Assembly (NCBI RefSeq): GCF_003076135.1
Contig: NZ_QDGZ01000001.1
Coordinates: 744,001 to 808,000, forward strand
Reading direction: 5' to 3'
DNA from: Nocardioides gansuensis
GTDB lineage: Bacteria; Actinomycetota; Actinomycetes; Propionibacteriales; Nocardioidaceae
Length of the DNA stretch: 64,000 nucleotides
The notes under the pieces are model-generated. The model saw only the letters and a list, made by a program, of their open reading frames with translations. It was not told the origin of the DNA and did no database searches. Below are positions 28,682-40,094 of the stretch, piece by piece. Position 1 is the first letter of the stretch; each line of letters begins with the position of its first letter. The translations under genes were made by a program, and so were the position numbers.

Positions 28682-30472
28682 GTGCCGAGAAGGGTCGCGA
28701 CCGGGGTGCTGGCGCTCGCGCTGGCGCTGTCGGCATGCTCCGGTGACGGCGGCCCCGGGCCCGAGACGCCTACCTCGTCGCCCGGCGCCTCTTCCGGCGC
28801 CGAGGCGAAGCCCCCGCCGAGCCCGGCCGAACGACTCGGCCTGACGACGGGGTGGGGGCCGGGCCAGGCGGAGCTCGAGCAGGCCGTCCGGCTGGTGAGG
28901 AGGATGCCGCTCCCCGACCTCGCCGGCCAGGTGATCGTCGCCGAGTGGCAGGGCACCGCGGCGCCGGTGGCCCTGGTGCGTGACCTGCACCTCGGCGGAG
29001 TGATCGCCTTCGCCGAGAACGTCGCCTCCACCAGCCAGATCCGCGCGGTCAACGCGGCCCTGACCCGCCAGGTGCCGCGGCGCTGGCCGCTGTGGCTCTC
29101 GGTGGACCAGGAGGGCGGCATCGTCGAGCGGGTCAAGGGCGACGCGACCAGGTTCCCCACGTTCATGAGCGCCGGGGCCGCGAAGAGTCTCAATCTGACC
29201 CGCAGGGCCGCCCGCGCCAGTGGCGCCGAGCTCCGCGGGCTCGGCTTCACCGTGGTCTTCGCGCCCGACGCCGACGTGACGGCCGGGCCAGGTGACCCGA
29301 CGATCGGGTCGCGCTCGGCCGGCTCCCGGGCCGAACAGGTGGCCACCGCGGTGGGGGCCGCCCTGGCCGGCTACCAGGCCGCCTCGATCGTGCCGGTCGT
29401 CAAGCACTTCCCCGGCCACGGGTCGGTGCCGCAGGACAGCCACCTCACCCTCCCGGTGCAGACCCGCACCCGCAAGCAGCTCCAGGCCGTCGACCTCGTG
29501 CCCTTCCGCGCCGCGATCGACGCGGGGGTGCCGGCGATCATGGTCGGCCACCTCGACGTCCGGGCCATCGACCCACGCGTCCCTTCGTCCCTGTCGCGCA
29601 AGGTGGTCACCGGGCTGCTGCGCGACGAGCTCGGCCACGACGGCCTGGTCGTGACCGACTCGCTCTCGATGGCCGGCGTCGCCCGCGGTCGTACCCCGGC
29701 GCAGTCGGCCGTGCAGGCCCTGCGCGCCGGCAACGACGTCCTCCTGATGCCGCCCGCTCCGGCAGAGGCGCGCGCCGGGATCGTCCGCGCGGTGCGGACC
29801 GGGTCGCTGACCCGGCGGCGGCTCGAGCAGGCGGCCGCCCGCCAGGTCGCCCTGCTGCTGCATTTCCGCGGCACCCCGGCCCAGCGTCGGGGCGCGCCGC
29901 CCGGCTCCGGCGGTGCCGCCTCGCGGGCGCTGTCGGCCGGCGCGCTCACCGTGGTGGCCGGCCCCTGCCGTGGCCGGCTGGTCGCGGGCAGCGTGACGCC
30001 CACCGGCGACCCGGTGGCGGTGGCCAACTTCATCGCCGCCGCGCGGGCCGCCGGGCTCGGCGTACTCCTCCGCCGGGCGGTGCCCGCCCACCTCACACAG
30101 GCCACGCCACCGCCGGCGCGGGAGAAGAAGGAGAAGAAGGCGGCGTTCGAGCGTCGCCGGCGTGCCTGGGCGGCGGCGGAGCGGCGCCGGAAGCAGGAGC
30201 TCGCCGCCTGGCACCGCGCCGAGGAGGCGCGCCTCGCAGCCGGCACGAGCATCGGCTTCAGCGGCTACGACTCCGGCACCTACGACGGCGAGATCGCCGT
30301 CGCCGTCGACACACCGTACGCCCTCGGCGAGGTCTCCGCGCCGGTGCGGATCGCGACGTACGGCGACACGATCGGCGCGATGTCCGCGCTCGTCGACGTG
30401 CTGCTCGGCAAGGCGCGCGCCACGGGCACGGTGCCCGTCGACGTGGCCGGCGTCGAGCGGCGGGGCTGCTAG
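28682..30472 (+). CDS. Glycoside hydrolase family 3 lipoprotein, NagZ-like beta-N-acetylhexosaminidase
   Basis: 596 residues. A lipobox (ALALSACS) makes it a probable lipoprotein. The GH3 barrel (about 60-400) has WLSVDQEGGIVERV, the NagZ signature KHFPGHGSVPQDSH with its catalytic His/Asp pair, and the nucleophile Asp in LVVTDSLSM. NagZ enzymes remove GlcNAc from wall fragments. A second domain (about 400-596) holds a charged Lys/Glu/Arg-rich coiled segment near 485-530 and is not typical of cytoplasmic NagZ. The GTG at 28682 lies six bases after GAGGAT, giving a clean signal peptide; the longer upstream frame is not plausible. Confidence 0.92.
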   Translation: MPRRVATGVLALALALSACSGDGGPGPETPTSSPGASSGAEAKPPPSPAERLGLTTGWGPGQAELEQAVRLVRRMPLPDLAGQVIVAEWQGTAAPVALVRDLHLGGVIAFAENVASTSQIRAVNAALTRQVPRRWPLWLSVDQEGGIVERVKGDATRFPTFMSAGAAKSLNLTRRAARASGAELRGLGFTVVFAPDADVTAGPGDPTIGSRSAGSRAEQVATAVGAALAGYQAASIVPVVKHFPGHGSVPQDSHLTLPVQTRTRKQLQAVDLVPFRAAIDAGVPAIMVGHLDVRAIDPRVPSSLSRKVVTGLLRDELGHDGLVVTDSLSMAGVARGRTPAQSAVQALRAGNDVLLMPPAPAEARAGIVRAVRTGSLTRRRLEQAAARQVALLLHFRGTPAQRRGAPPGSGGAASRALSAGALTVVAGPCRGRLVAGSVTPTGDPVAVANFIAAARAAGLGVLLRRAVPAHLTQATPPPAREKKEKKAAFERRRRAWAAAERRRKQELAAWHRAEEARLAAGTSIGFSGYDSGTYDGEIAVAVDTPYALGEVSAPVRIATYGDTIGAMSALVDVLLGKARATGTVPVDVAGVERRGC

Positions 30473-30476
30473 CCGC

Positions 30477-31670
30477 TCAGAGCGGCTCGACCAGCAGCGC
30501 GGTGCCCTGGCCCGCCGCCCGGGTGAGCACGAGCGTGCCCTCCTCTTCGCCGGAGAGCGCGAGCCGCTTGCGCAGCTGCTCCGGCACGACCGCCACGCCC
30601 CGCTTCTTGATCGCCAGCCGGCCAATGCGGCGCTCACGGAGCGCCGCCTTGAGCTGCTTCTCGCGGTAGGGCAGCTCCTCGACGACCCGATAGGACCGCG
30701 CGAAGGGGGTGCGGAACGGCGCGTCGGACGTCACGTAGGCGATGTGCTCGTCGAGGAGTCCGCCGCCGACACCGGCCGCGACGGCGGTGACGAGGCCGGC
30801 CCGGATCACGGCGCCGTCCGGCTCGTAGAGGAAGCCGCCCAGCGGTCGCAGGGGCCGCGGCTGGCCGTCGAACGGGTCGTCCTCGGCGGTGAGGGTGGCC
30901 AGGCCGCCGGTGCCGATCACGGTGGCCCGGCGCGGGGTGGTGGCCAGCGCGGGCGACCAGATCGCCGCCTCCTTCACGTCGCCGGCCTCGCTCACCCACT
31001 CGGCCTCCACGCCCTCGGGCAGCATCTCGTGCGGAATGCCGGGCGCGACCTTGACGACCGCGCGGCCATGGAGGAGGTCGAGCACCCACGACCACGGCGG
31101 CGTCCAGCCCTCCGCGTCGAAGACCCGGCCACGCCCGCCGCGCCTGGCGGGATCGGCGTACGCCGCGCCGAAGCCGCCCACGTCGACAGCCGTCGCGTCG
31201 GCGACCTGGACGGCGCCAGCCAGGCCCAGTGCGTCGAGGTTGGCCTGCGCGAAGGCCACCCGCACCGGGTCGGTGTCGACTCCGGCAGCGATCAGCCCCG
31301 CTCGGGAGAAGGCGATCAGGTCGCCGCCGATGCCGCAGCCGAGGTCGATCACGGTCCCCGCAGGGACCGCTGCCGCGACCCGGGCCGCCCGGTGCTCGGC
31401 GACGCGCATCCGGGTCGCCTGCTCGAGGGCGTCGGGGGTGAGGAAGAGATGGGGGGCCAGCTCGCCGAACTTGGCGACCGCCCGCTCCCGCAGCTGGACC
31501 TGGGTCATCGCGGCGGCGGCGTGCGCGGCCTCGGCCTCCGGCGCTGCCTTCCGCAGCGCGGTGCCGGCACGCACCGGATCGCCCGCGTGGTCGACGTACG
31601 CCGTCATGGCCAGGTCGACCAGGCGCCGCCCGTCGTCGGTCAGCAGCCACGTCGCCGTCTCGAGGTCCAC
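30477..31670 (-). CDS. Class I SAM-dependent methyltransferase (THUMP-like C-terminal domain)
   Basis: 397 residues. The Rossmann motif I is GTVIDLGCGIGGDLIAFSRAG (about 100-120) and the acidic ribose-binding residue is in AAGVDTDPV; YADPARRG is in the place of the catalytic DPP(Y/F)-type motif. The C-terminal part (ALRERRIGRLAIKKRGVAVVPEQLRKRL) matches the THUMP-like domain seen in actinobacterial homologues, suggesting a nucleic-acid substrate; this is inference. It starts with GTG 31670, is divergent from groES and converges on the GH3 gene five bases away. Confidence 0.88.
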   Translation of the reverse strand: MDLETATWLLTDDGRRLVDLAMTAYVDHAGDPVRAGTALRKAAPEAEAAHAAAAMTQVQLRERAVAKFGELAPHLFLTPDALEQATRMRVAEHRAARVAAAVPAGTVIDLGCGIGGDLIAFSRAGLIAAGVDTDPVRVAFAQANLDALGLAGAVQVADATAVDVGGFGAAYADPARRGGRGRVFDAEGWTPPWSWVLDLLHGRAVVKVAPGIPHEMLPEGVEAEWVSEAGDVKEAAIWSPALATTPRRATVIGTGGLATLTAEDDPFDGQPRPLRPLGGFLYEPDGAVIRAGLVTAVAAGVGGGLLDEHIAYVTSDAPFRTPFARSYRVVEELPYREKQLKAALRERRIGRLAIKKRGVAVVPEQLRKRLALSGEEEGTLVLTRAAGQGTALLVEPL

Positions 31671-31698
31671 CCCCGCATCCTGTCAGCGCGATGCCTGT

Positions 31699-31725
31699 CT
31701 GGCACTCGTTCCGGGGGAGTGCTAA
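31699..31725. promoter_or_regulatory. CIRCE operator 1 (HrcA-binding) upstream of groES
   Basis: CTGGCACTC - nine bases - GAGTGCTAA. It matches the CIRCE consensus TTAGCACTC-N9-GAGTGCTAA at 7 of 9 bases in the left arm and all 9 in the right arm. HrcA binds CIRCE and represses groE at normal temperature. Confidence 0.9.
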
Positions 31726-31733
31726 CGTCGTCA

Positions 31734-31760
31734 TTGGCACTCTCACCCCGAGGGTGCCAG
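31734..31760. promoter_or_regulatory. CIRCE operator 2 (HrcA-binding) upstream of groES
   Basis: TTGGCACTC - nine bases - GGGTGCCAG, a second, less perfect CIRCE 35 bases downstream of the first, start to start. Two tandem HrcA sites are common at actinobacterial groE operons. The rest of the 203-base space between 31670 and 31874 holds the promoter and a leader of roughly 100 bases ending in a GGAGGT ribosome binding site. Confidence 0.82.
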
Positions 31761-31873
31761 CTTGCGATGGCATGCGATCCCCGCGACGGCGCACGCAGGA
31801 GCAGGCACCACACGTCCGGGGAGCAGACCCGCTCCCTGTGTAACCGAGTTCGAGAAAGTGGAGGTCGACAATC

Positions 31874-32167
31874 GTGTCGGTCAACATCAAGCCCCTCGAG
31901 GACCGCATCGTCGTCAAGCCGCTGGACGCCGAGCAGACCACCGCCTCCGGCCTGGTCATCCCGGACACCGCCAAGGAGAAGCCCCAGGAGGGCGAGGTCC
32001 TGGCCATCGGCCCGGGTCGCATCGACGACAACGGCAACCGCGTCCCGCTCGACGTCGCGGTCGGTGACAAGGTCATCTACAGCAAGTACGGCGGCACCGA
32101 GGTCAAGTACGCCGGCGACGAGTACCTCATCCTCTCCGCCCGCGACGTGCTGGCTGTCGTTTCCTGA
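31874..32167 (+). CDS. groES: Co-chaperonin GroES
   Basis: A 97-residue GroES, the heptameric lid of the GroEL chamber. It begins [23 protein letters not shown] and contains the mobile loop ([17 protein letters not shown]) and the [11 protein letters not shown] strand. GTG 31874 follows GGAGGT at a good distance. It is first in the groES-groEL operon, controlled by the two CIRCE sites. Confidence 0.98.
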   Translation: MSVNIKPLEDRIVVKPLDAEQTTASGLVIPDTAKEKPQEGEVLAIGPGRIDDNGNRVPLDVAVGDKVIYSKYGGTEVKYAGDEYLILSARDVLAVVS

Positions 32168-32173
32168 TCCCCT

Positions 32174-32236
32174 CCGCCCGGAGACGTCATACGAGCGGCG
32201 GCCAGTCGGTCGCCCGCCGTATGACGTCCCGGGCGG
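32174..32236 (+). repeat. Long hairpin between groES and groEL
   Basis: CCGCCCGGAGACGTCATACG (32174-32193) pairs with CGTATGACGTCCCGGGCGG (32218-32236) with a single bulged base, enclosing a 24-base loop that can pair further. It starts seven bases after the groES stop and ends 26 bases before groEL, leaving the GAGGAG binding site free. It may be an attenuator, an mRNA processing or stability element, or a decayed mobile palindrome. Confidence 0.8.
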
Positions 32237-32262
32237 TTCCCCTTCTCCTGAGGAGCATCTGA

Positions 32263-33886
<1,624 letters not shown>

Positions 33887-33888
<2 letters not shown>

Positions 33889-33908
33889 GTCGGCGCGTCC
33901 GCACGCGC
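33887..33908. repeat. Degenerate copy of the GAGTCGGCGCATCTGCACAC element
   Basis: GAGTCGGCGCGTCCGCACGCGC keeps the GAGTCGGCGC half of the element and then diverges. Its first two bases are the GA of the groEL stop codon. Confidence 0.55.
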
Positions 33909-33917
33909 ACTGACCCT

Positions 33918-33965
33918 CGAGTCGGCGCATCTGCACACGTTCGTGTGTGCAGATGCGCCGACTCG
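33918..33965. repeat. 21-bp perfect inverted repeat (dispersed element), probable bidirectional terminator
   Basis: The left arm (33918-33938) and right arm (33945-33965) are exact reverse complements with a six-base GTTCGT loop; the right arm ends in GTGCAGATGCGCCGACTCG. The hairpin lies between the convergent ends of groEL and the glycosyltransferase gene. The same 21 bases occur at 13774-13794. Confidence 0.9.
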
Positions 33966-33977
33966 GTGCATTTCGGG

Positions 33978-33997
33978 CGTGCAGATGCGCCGACTCG
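33978..33997. repeat. Third copy of the GTGCAGATGCGCCGACTCG element
   Basis: CGTGCAGATGCGCCGACTCG repeats the right arm of the palindrome 12 bases downstream in direct orientation; it could pair with the left arm at 33918-33938 as an alternative hairpin. Confidence 0.8.
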
Positions 33998-34028
33998 ACG
34001 CTCCTTGAGCTGCTGCGTCAGCGGGGAC

Positions 34029-35579
34029 TCACCAGGGGTGGCCGAGGAAGGCCCGCCACGGGTCGTCGCAGTCGACGGCGAGCAGGGTCGGCTCCGGCTC
34101 GTTGAGGTGGTAGATCCGGTACTGCCCGCAGGCGGTGCCGACCGCCTGGTAGCCCTGGATCAGCTCCTTCTCGATCGGCTTGGTCCCCGTCTCGCTCCAC
34201 GTGTCCAGCTCGGTGATCTCCACGAACCAGGTGGGTGCGTCGGGGCCCTTGAGGAGCGCGCGCAGCTCCTTGAGGCCGGGGTCGAGGGTGCGCATCGGCA
34301 GTGACCAGAGATGGCGGTACGGCGAGGGCAGGCCGCTCGCGAACTGGAGGTCCGCGCGGCCGCCGTACACGACGAGGGTGTCGCCCGGCTCGGCGGCGGC
34401 GCCGATGGCCGCGCCGGTCCAGTACTCCGTCGGAGCCTGGCCCCGCGCCCAGTTGACGGTCCACTCGACGAGCGACGTGAGGCTGCTCAGCACCGTCAGC
34501 ACGACGACGGAGCGGGTCATCAGCGCCAGGGTGCGGTGGAGCGTGCGCCGCGGGGGGAACTCGTCGGCGACCAGCACCGTCGCGAGCGCGAGGGAGAGCG
34601 GCGGCACCAGGATGACGAGGTAGGTACGCCAGTAGCTGCCGCTCAGGACCACGCCCGCGGCGTCGACCGCGAGCATCGCGATCACCGCGCACGCCGTGAC
34701 GGGCAGCAGCCCCAGCACGCGGGGGAGGTTGAGCAGCAGCCAGAGCACGACCAGGGCCATGCCTGTCACGCAGAAGATCATCAGCAGGTTGCCGGCGCGC
34801 TCGTCGGGTGCGGCGGTGGGCTGGGTCGAGATGGTCTCGTAGGCGTCGGCCCGGAAGCCGTAGACCATGTACCAGAGGGTGCTCAGCCGCACCCCCTCCG
34901 CCAGCGCCCAGGCCAGGGTCGCCACCACCGGCACGGCGGCGCCGGCCAGCGCGGCGCCGGCCAGCCGGGCGGCCTGCGGCCAGGTGACTCGCCGGGCGAG
35001 GGCGCCCACGACCAGGAGGACGCCGCCGAAGACCAGCCCGCCGACCATGTTCTGCTTGAAGCCGACGGCCGACATCGCCAGCAGGCCGGCGAGGGCGGCG
35101 CAGCGCCACGACGGCCGGATGAGCGCCTCGAGGGCCAGCCAGCACGACGCCGCCACGAGCGGAATGCCGAGCACCTCGCCCTTCGCCGAAACCGCGTCCA
35201 CCATCGCGGTGGAGACCAGCCCGAGGGCGAGCCACGCGGTCCACGCCGCCACCCGCTCCGGCCGCGACACCCCGGCGTACGACGCGAGGCGGCGCCCCGC
35301 GGCCGCGCAGCTGAGCACCACCACCGCACAGCCCAGGGCCGCGATGACGCGCAGGAAGTAGGGGCCGCCGATCCAGTCGGACAGCCGCGTCAGGGCGATG
35401 ATCAGCGGCGGCCGGTCGACCCAGAAGTGGCCGAACATGCTGTCCGGCTGGGGGTCCCAGGCGCGGGCGACGAGGAGGAAGCCCGCCTCGTCGGGCCGAA
35501 GCGGCCACAGCGCAGAGGGGAACCTGCCCAGGGCGGCGAGCACTGCCGCCGTCCAGATCATCACCCGGGCGCTGACCAT
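34029..35579 (-). CDS. Polytopic membrane glycosyltransferase-like protein (PMT/ArnT superfamily)
   Basis: 516 residues with about eleven hydrophobic segments. The N-terminal loop has RPDEAGFLLVARAW, with the Asp-Glu pair typical of GT-C enzymes, followed by FWVDRPPLIIAL as in ArnT/PMT-like transferases that use polyprenyl-phosphate sugars. The C-terminal 130 residues form a soluble outer domain (DTLVVYGGRADLQFASGL; TWFVEITELDTWS). The acceptor is unknown. ATG 35579 lies seven bases downstream of a GAGGCT hexamer (complement of 35587-35592). It is divergent from the ACT-GNAT gene. Confidence 0.8.
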   Translation of the reverse strand: MVSARVMIWTAAVLAALGRFPSALWPLRPDEAGFLLVARAWDPQPDSMFGHFWVDRPPLIIALTRLSDWIGGPYFLRVIAALGCAVVVLSCAAAGRRLASYAGVSRPERVAAWTAWLALGLVSTAMVDAVSAKGEVLGIPLVAASCWLALEALIRPSWRCAALAGLLAMSAVGFKQNMVGGLVFGGVLLVVGALARRVTWPQAARLAGAALAGAAVPVVATLAWALAEGVRLSTLWYMVYGFRADAYETISTQPTAAPDERAGNLLMIFCVTGMALVVLWLLLNLPRVLGLLPVTACAVIAMLAVDAAGVVLSGSYWRTYLVILVPPLSLALATVLVADEFPPRRTLHRTLALMTRSVVVLTVLSSLTSLVEWTVNWARGQAPTEYWTGAAIGAAAEPGDTLVVYGGRADLQFASGLPSPYRHLWSLPMRTLDPGLKELRALLKGPDAPTWFVEITELDTWSETGTKPIEKELIQGYQAVGTACGQYRIYHLNEPEPTLLAVDCDDPWRAFLGHPW

Positions 35580-35695
35580 GGGGAGAAGCCTCTCATCGGG
35601 GTTTTCGCGCCCGAAACAACCCCGCCCCTGACCCGCAACATCGCCCGCGCACAGTGGCGTCAGCAGAGTCCGCGAAGTGCGAGGGGGAACAGCCG

Positions 35696-36592
35696 ATGCT
35701 GTGGAGAGTGCGGGCCACGTTGCCCGACCGTCCGGGAGCGCTGGCCACGCTGGCGGCCGAGTGTGGCGCCGCGGGCGTCAACATCCTCGGGTTGCAGGTC
35801 TTCCCCGGAGTCGACGCCGTCACCGACGAGCTGATCGTGCGGGTCCCCGCCGGCTGGGAGGCCGGTGCCATCGAGGCGCTGGTCGAGCGCGCCGGAGCGC
35901 ACGCCGTCGTGGCCCACCCCTGCACCGAGGCGGCCCTGGTCGACCAGTCGACCCGATATGTCCAGGCAGCCCGCGCGATCCTGTCGCAGCCGGCCCGCTT
36001 CCCCGAGGTCGTCGCCCAGCTCTTCGACGCCGAGCCCGAGCCGATCGGCGCCGTCGACCACGACTCGATGGAGATGACCGTCGGCGACGTCTCGGTGCAG
36101 GTGCACCGCCAGGCGCCGTTCACCGCCACCGAACAGGCCCGGGGGGACGCGATGGCCGAGCTGGTCTCCGATGTCCTCGCCCGGGGCCGGGACTCGGTGG
36201 CGAGCAGCGAGCCGGGCCGCCGCCTCGGTTCCGGGGTCACGCCCGACTACGTCGCCGACGACTACGCGGTCAGCGCCGTCGTGGCGGGTACGCCGGTCGG
36301 CAAGGCCGTGCTGGCCGAGGAGGCCTCCCCGGGGATCCGGCGGCTGGTCCTCGAGGTCGACCCGGCCTGGCGCCGGCGCGGCATCGGGTCCCGGCTGCTC
36401 CTCGAGGTGGCCCGGGTCGCGGGCCGGCTCGGCGACGAGGAGATGCTGCTCCTGACGCACGCCGACAACCAGGCGGTGCTGCCGATGGTGCTCGGATCCG
36501 GTCTGCGCGGGCGGATCCGGATGTCGGGTGACGTGCTGACCGTGCGCGTGCCGCTGCGTGACCTCGCGGCCAGCGGGCACCGAGCCGCCCCG

Positions 36593-36595
<3 letters not shown>
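35696..36595 (+). CDS. ACT domain-GNAT acetyltransferase fusion
   Basis: 299 residues. The N-terminal ACT domain (about 1-75: RVRATLPDRPGALATLAAECGAAG) is the small amino-acid-sensing fold of metabolic enzymes; a helical linker follows, and the last 110 residues are a GNAT domain with LVLEVDPAWRRRGIGSRLLLEVA as acetyl-CoA loop. Actinobacterial ACT-GNAT proteins are known as protein lysine acetyltransferases controlled by amino acids; this one fits that layout. The ATG at 35696 follows GAGGGGGA. Its TAG stop (36593-36595) forms the first bases of the guaB -10 hexamer. Confidence 0.88.
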
Positions 36596-38107
<1,512 letters not shown>

Positions 38108-38151
38108 GCCCATCAGGCGGGCCGGGCCCGCGGCGCCGATAGGCTGCCTGC

Positions 38152-39258
38152 GTGACTGAGATCGAGATCGGCCGGGCCAAGCGCGGCCGGCGTGCCTACG
38201 CCTTCGACGACATCGCCATCGTGCCGTCGCGACGCACCCGCGACCCCGAGGAGGTGAGCGTCGCCTGGCAGATCGACGCCTACCGCTTCGAGCTGCCGAT
38301 CGTCGCCGCGCCCATGGACTCGGTCATGTCGCCCGCGACCGCCATCGAGCTCGGCCGCCACGGCGGCCTGGGCGTGCTCAACCTCGAGGGCCTCTGGACG
38401 AGGTACGACGATCCGTCGGGCCTGCTGGACGAGGTGGCCGGGCTGCGCGGCGGCGACGCGACGCGACGCCTGCAGGAGATCTACTCCGAGCCCGTCAAGC
38501 CCGAGCTGATCACCGCGCGGCTCAAGGAGGTGCGCGAGTCCGGGGTGACCGTGGCCGGGTCGCTGTCGCCGCAGCGGACCAAGGAGTTCGCCGACGCCGT
38601 CGTGGACGCCGGCGTCGACATGTTCGTCATCCGCGGCACCACGGTGAGCGCGGAGCACGTGAGCAGCCAGGCCGAGCCGCTCAACCTCAAGGAGTTCATC
38701 TACGAGCTCGACGTGCCGGTGATCGTCGGCGGCTGCGCGACCTATCAGGCGGCGCTCCACCTGATGCGCACCGGCGCGGCGGGCGTGCTGGTCGGCTTCG
38801 GCGGGGGAGCAGCCCACACCACGCGCACGGTCCTCGGCGTCGCCGTACCCATGGCCAGTGCGGTGGCCGACGTGGCCGCGGCCCGCCGCGACTACCTCGA
38901 CGAGTCGGGCGGCCGCTACGTCCACGTGATCGCCGACGGCTCCATCGGCCGGTCGGGCGACATCGCCAAGGCGATCGCCTGCGGCGCCGACGCCGTGATG
39001 GTCGGCTCCCCGCTCGCGCGGGCCACCGACGCGCCCGGCCGCGGCTTCCACTGGGGCGGCGAGGCCCACCACCCGGACCTGCCGCGCGGACAGCGGGTCG
39101 AGTTCGGCTCGGTCGGCACGCTGGAGGAGATCCTCTTCGGTCCCAGCCGGGTCGCCGACGGCACCATGAACCTGGTCGGCGCCCTCCGCAGGTCGATGGC
39201 GACGACCGGCTACACCGACCTCAAGGAGTTCCAGCGGGTCGAGGTCATCGTCAGCTGA
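38152..39258 (+). CDS. GuaB3-type IMP dehydrogenase-related protein
   Basis: 368 residues with an IMPDH/GMPR-type barrel but without CBS domains. It begins MTEIEIGRAKRGRRAYAFDDIAIVPSRRT, typical of GuaB3 proteins found next to guaB in actinobacteria. At the catalytic loop, where GuaB has GPGSICTTR, it reads GGGAAHTTR, so the nucleophilic cysteine is replaced by His222; a normal IMPDH or GMP reductase reaction is therefore doubtful. Its role is unknown. GTG 38152 lies six bases after TAGGCT (38140-38145), a leaderless layout. Confidence 0.92.
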   Translation: MTEIEIGRAKRGRRAYAFDDIAIVPSRRTRDPEEVSVAWQIDAYRFELPIVAAPMDSVMSPATAIELGRHGGLGVLNLEGLWTRYDDPSGLLDEVAGLRGGDATRRLQEIYSEPVKPELITARLKEVRESGVTVAGSLSPQRTKEFADAVVDAGVDMFVIRGTTVSAEHVSSQAEPLNLKEFIYELDVPVIVGGCATYQAALHLMRTGAAGVLVGFGGGAAHTTRTVLGVAVPMASAVADVAAARRDYLDESGGRYVHVIADGSIGRSGDIAKAIACGADAVMVGSPLARATDAPGRGFHWGGEAHHPDLPRGQRVEFGSVGTLEEILFGPSRVADGTMNLVGALRRSMATTGYTDLKEFQRVEVIVS

Positions 39259-39295
39259 CGATGATCCGGCCGTGCCTCGTCAGTAGGGTCGGGGC

Positions 39296-40048
39296 ATGCC
39301 CGAGACCCCGGACGCCAAGCTCGCCGTCCTCATCGATGCCGACAACGCCCAGCCGGGCGGCAGTGACGCCCTGATCGCCGAGATCGCCCGGTTCGGTGTC
39401 GCGTCGGTCAAGCGCATCTACGGCGACTGGACCACGCCCCAGCTGCGGGGATGGAAGGACGCCGCCAACAAGCACGCGATCCAGCCCATCCAGCAGTTCG
39501 GCTACACGACCGGCAAGAACGCCACGGACAGCGCGATGATCATCGACGCGATGGACCTGCTCTACACGGGGCGCTTCGACGGGTTCGTCCTCGTCTCCTC
39601 CGACAGTGACTTCACCCGGCTCGCCGCCCGCATCCGGGAGTCGGGCGTGAGGGTCTTCGGCTTCGGGGAGCGGAAGACCCCCGAGCCCTTCGTCTCCGCG
39701 TGCGACCGGTTCGTCTACATGGACGTGCTGCGGGCCACCGACACCGACACCCCCGAGGCCTCGGGTCGCGCCACGAAGCTCTCCGCCAAGGCGCTGCGCC
39801 AGGACGCCAAGCTGCTGAGCCTGTGCCGCCGCGGGGTCGAGGCGGCCTCCGACGACGAGGGCTGGGCCCACCTGGGCGCCGTCGGCTCCCACATCGCCAA
39901 GCAGTCGCCCGACTTCGACCCGCGCTCGTGGGGCTATGCCAAGCTCGTCGACCTGATCACGGCGATCGGGCTCTTCGAGGTGGAGCGCACGTCGTCGGGC
40001 GAGGGCCGCGGCAGCCAGATCCGCATCCGGGAGAAATCTCGCCGCTGA
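39296..40048 (+). CDS. NYN (PIN-like) domain protein with C-terminal LOTUS/OST-HTH domain
   Basis: 250 residues. The NYN domain (about 1-150) has the acidic residues expected for a metal-dependent ribonuclease: VLIDADNAQ, NATDSAMIIDAMDLL and LVSSDSDFTRLA. The C-terminal 80 residues (EGWAHLGAVGSHIAKQSPDFDPRSWGYAKLVDLI) match LOTUS/OST-HTH, an RNA-binding winged helix often paired with NYN. A role in RNA decay is likely, with targets unknown. ATG 39296 lies six bases after TAGGGT (39284-39289). Confidence 0.92.
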   Translation: MPETPDAKLAVLIDADNAQPGGSDALIAEIARFGVASVKRIYGDWTTPQLRGWKDAANKHAIQPIQQFGYTTGKNATDSAMIIDAMDLLYTGRFDGFVLVSSDSDFTRLAARIRESGVRVFGFGERKTPEPFVSACDRFVYMDVLRATDTDTPEASGRATKLSAKALRQDAKLLSLCRRGVEAASDDEGWAHLGAVGSHIAKQSPDFDPRSWGYAKLVDLITAIGLFEVERTSSGEGRGSQIRIREKSRR

Positions 40049-40094
40049 GGCTGGCCGGCGCACGATCGATGCCGCTCCTGACAGACTGGCTCGC

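Noticed and set aside
34018-35508. Second minus-strand frame overlapping the membrane glycosyltransferase gene
   Set aside because: It lacks hydrophobic helices and has the Arg/Gly/Ala-rich composition of an out-of-frame shadow.
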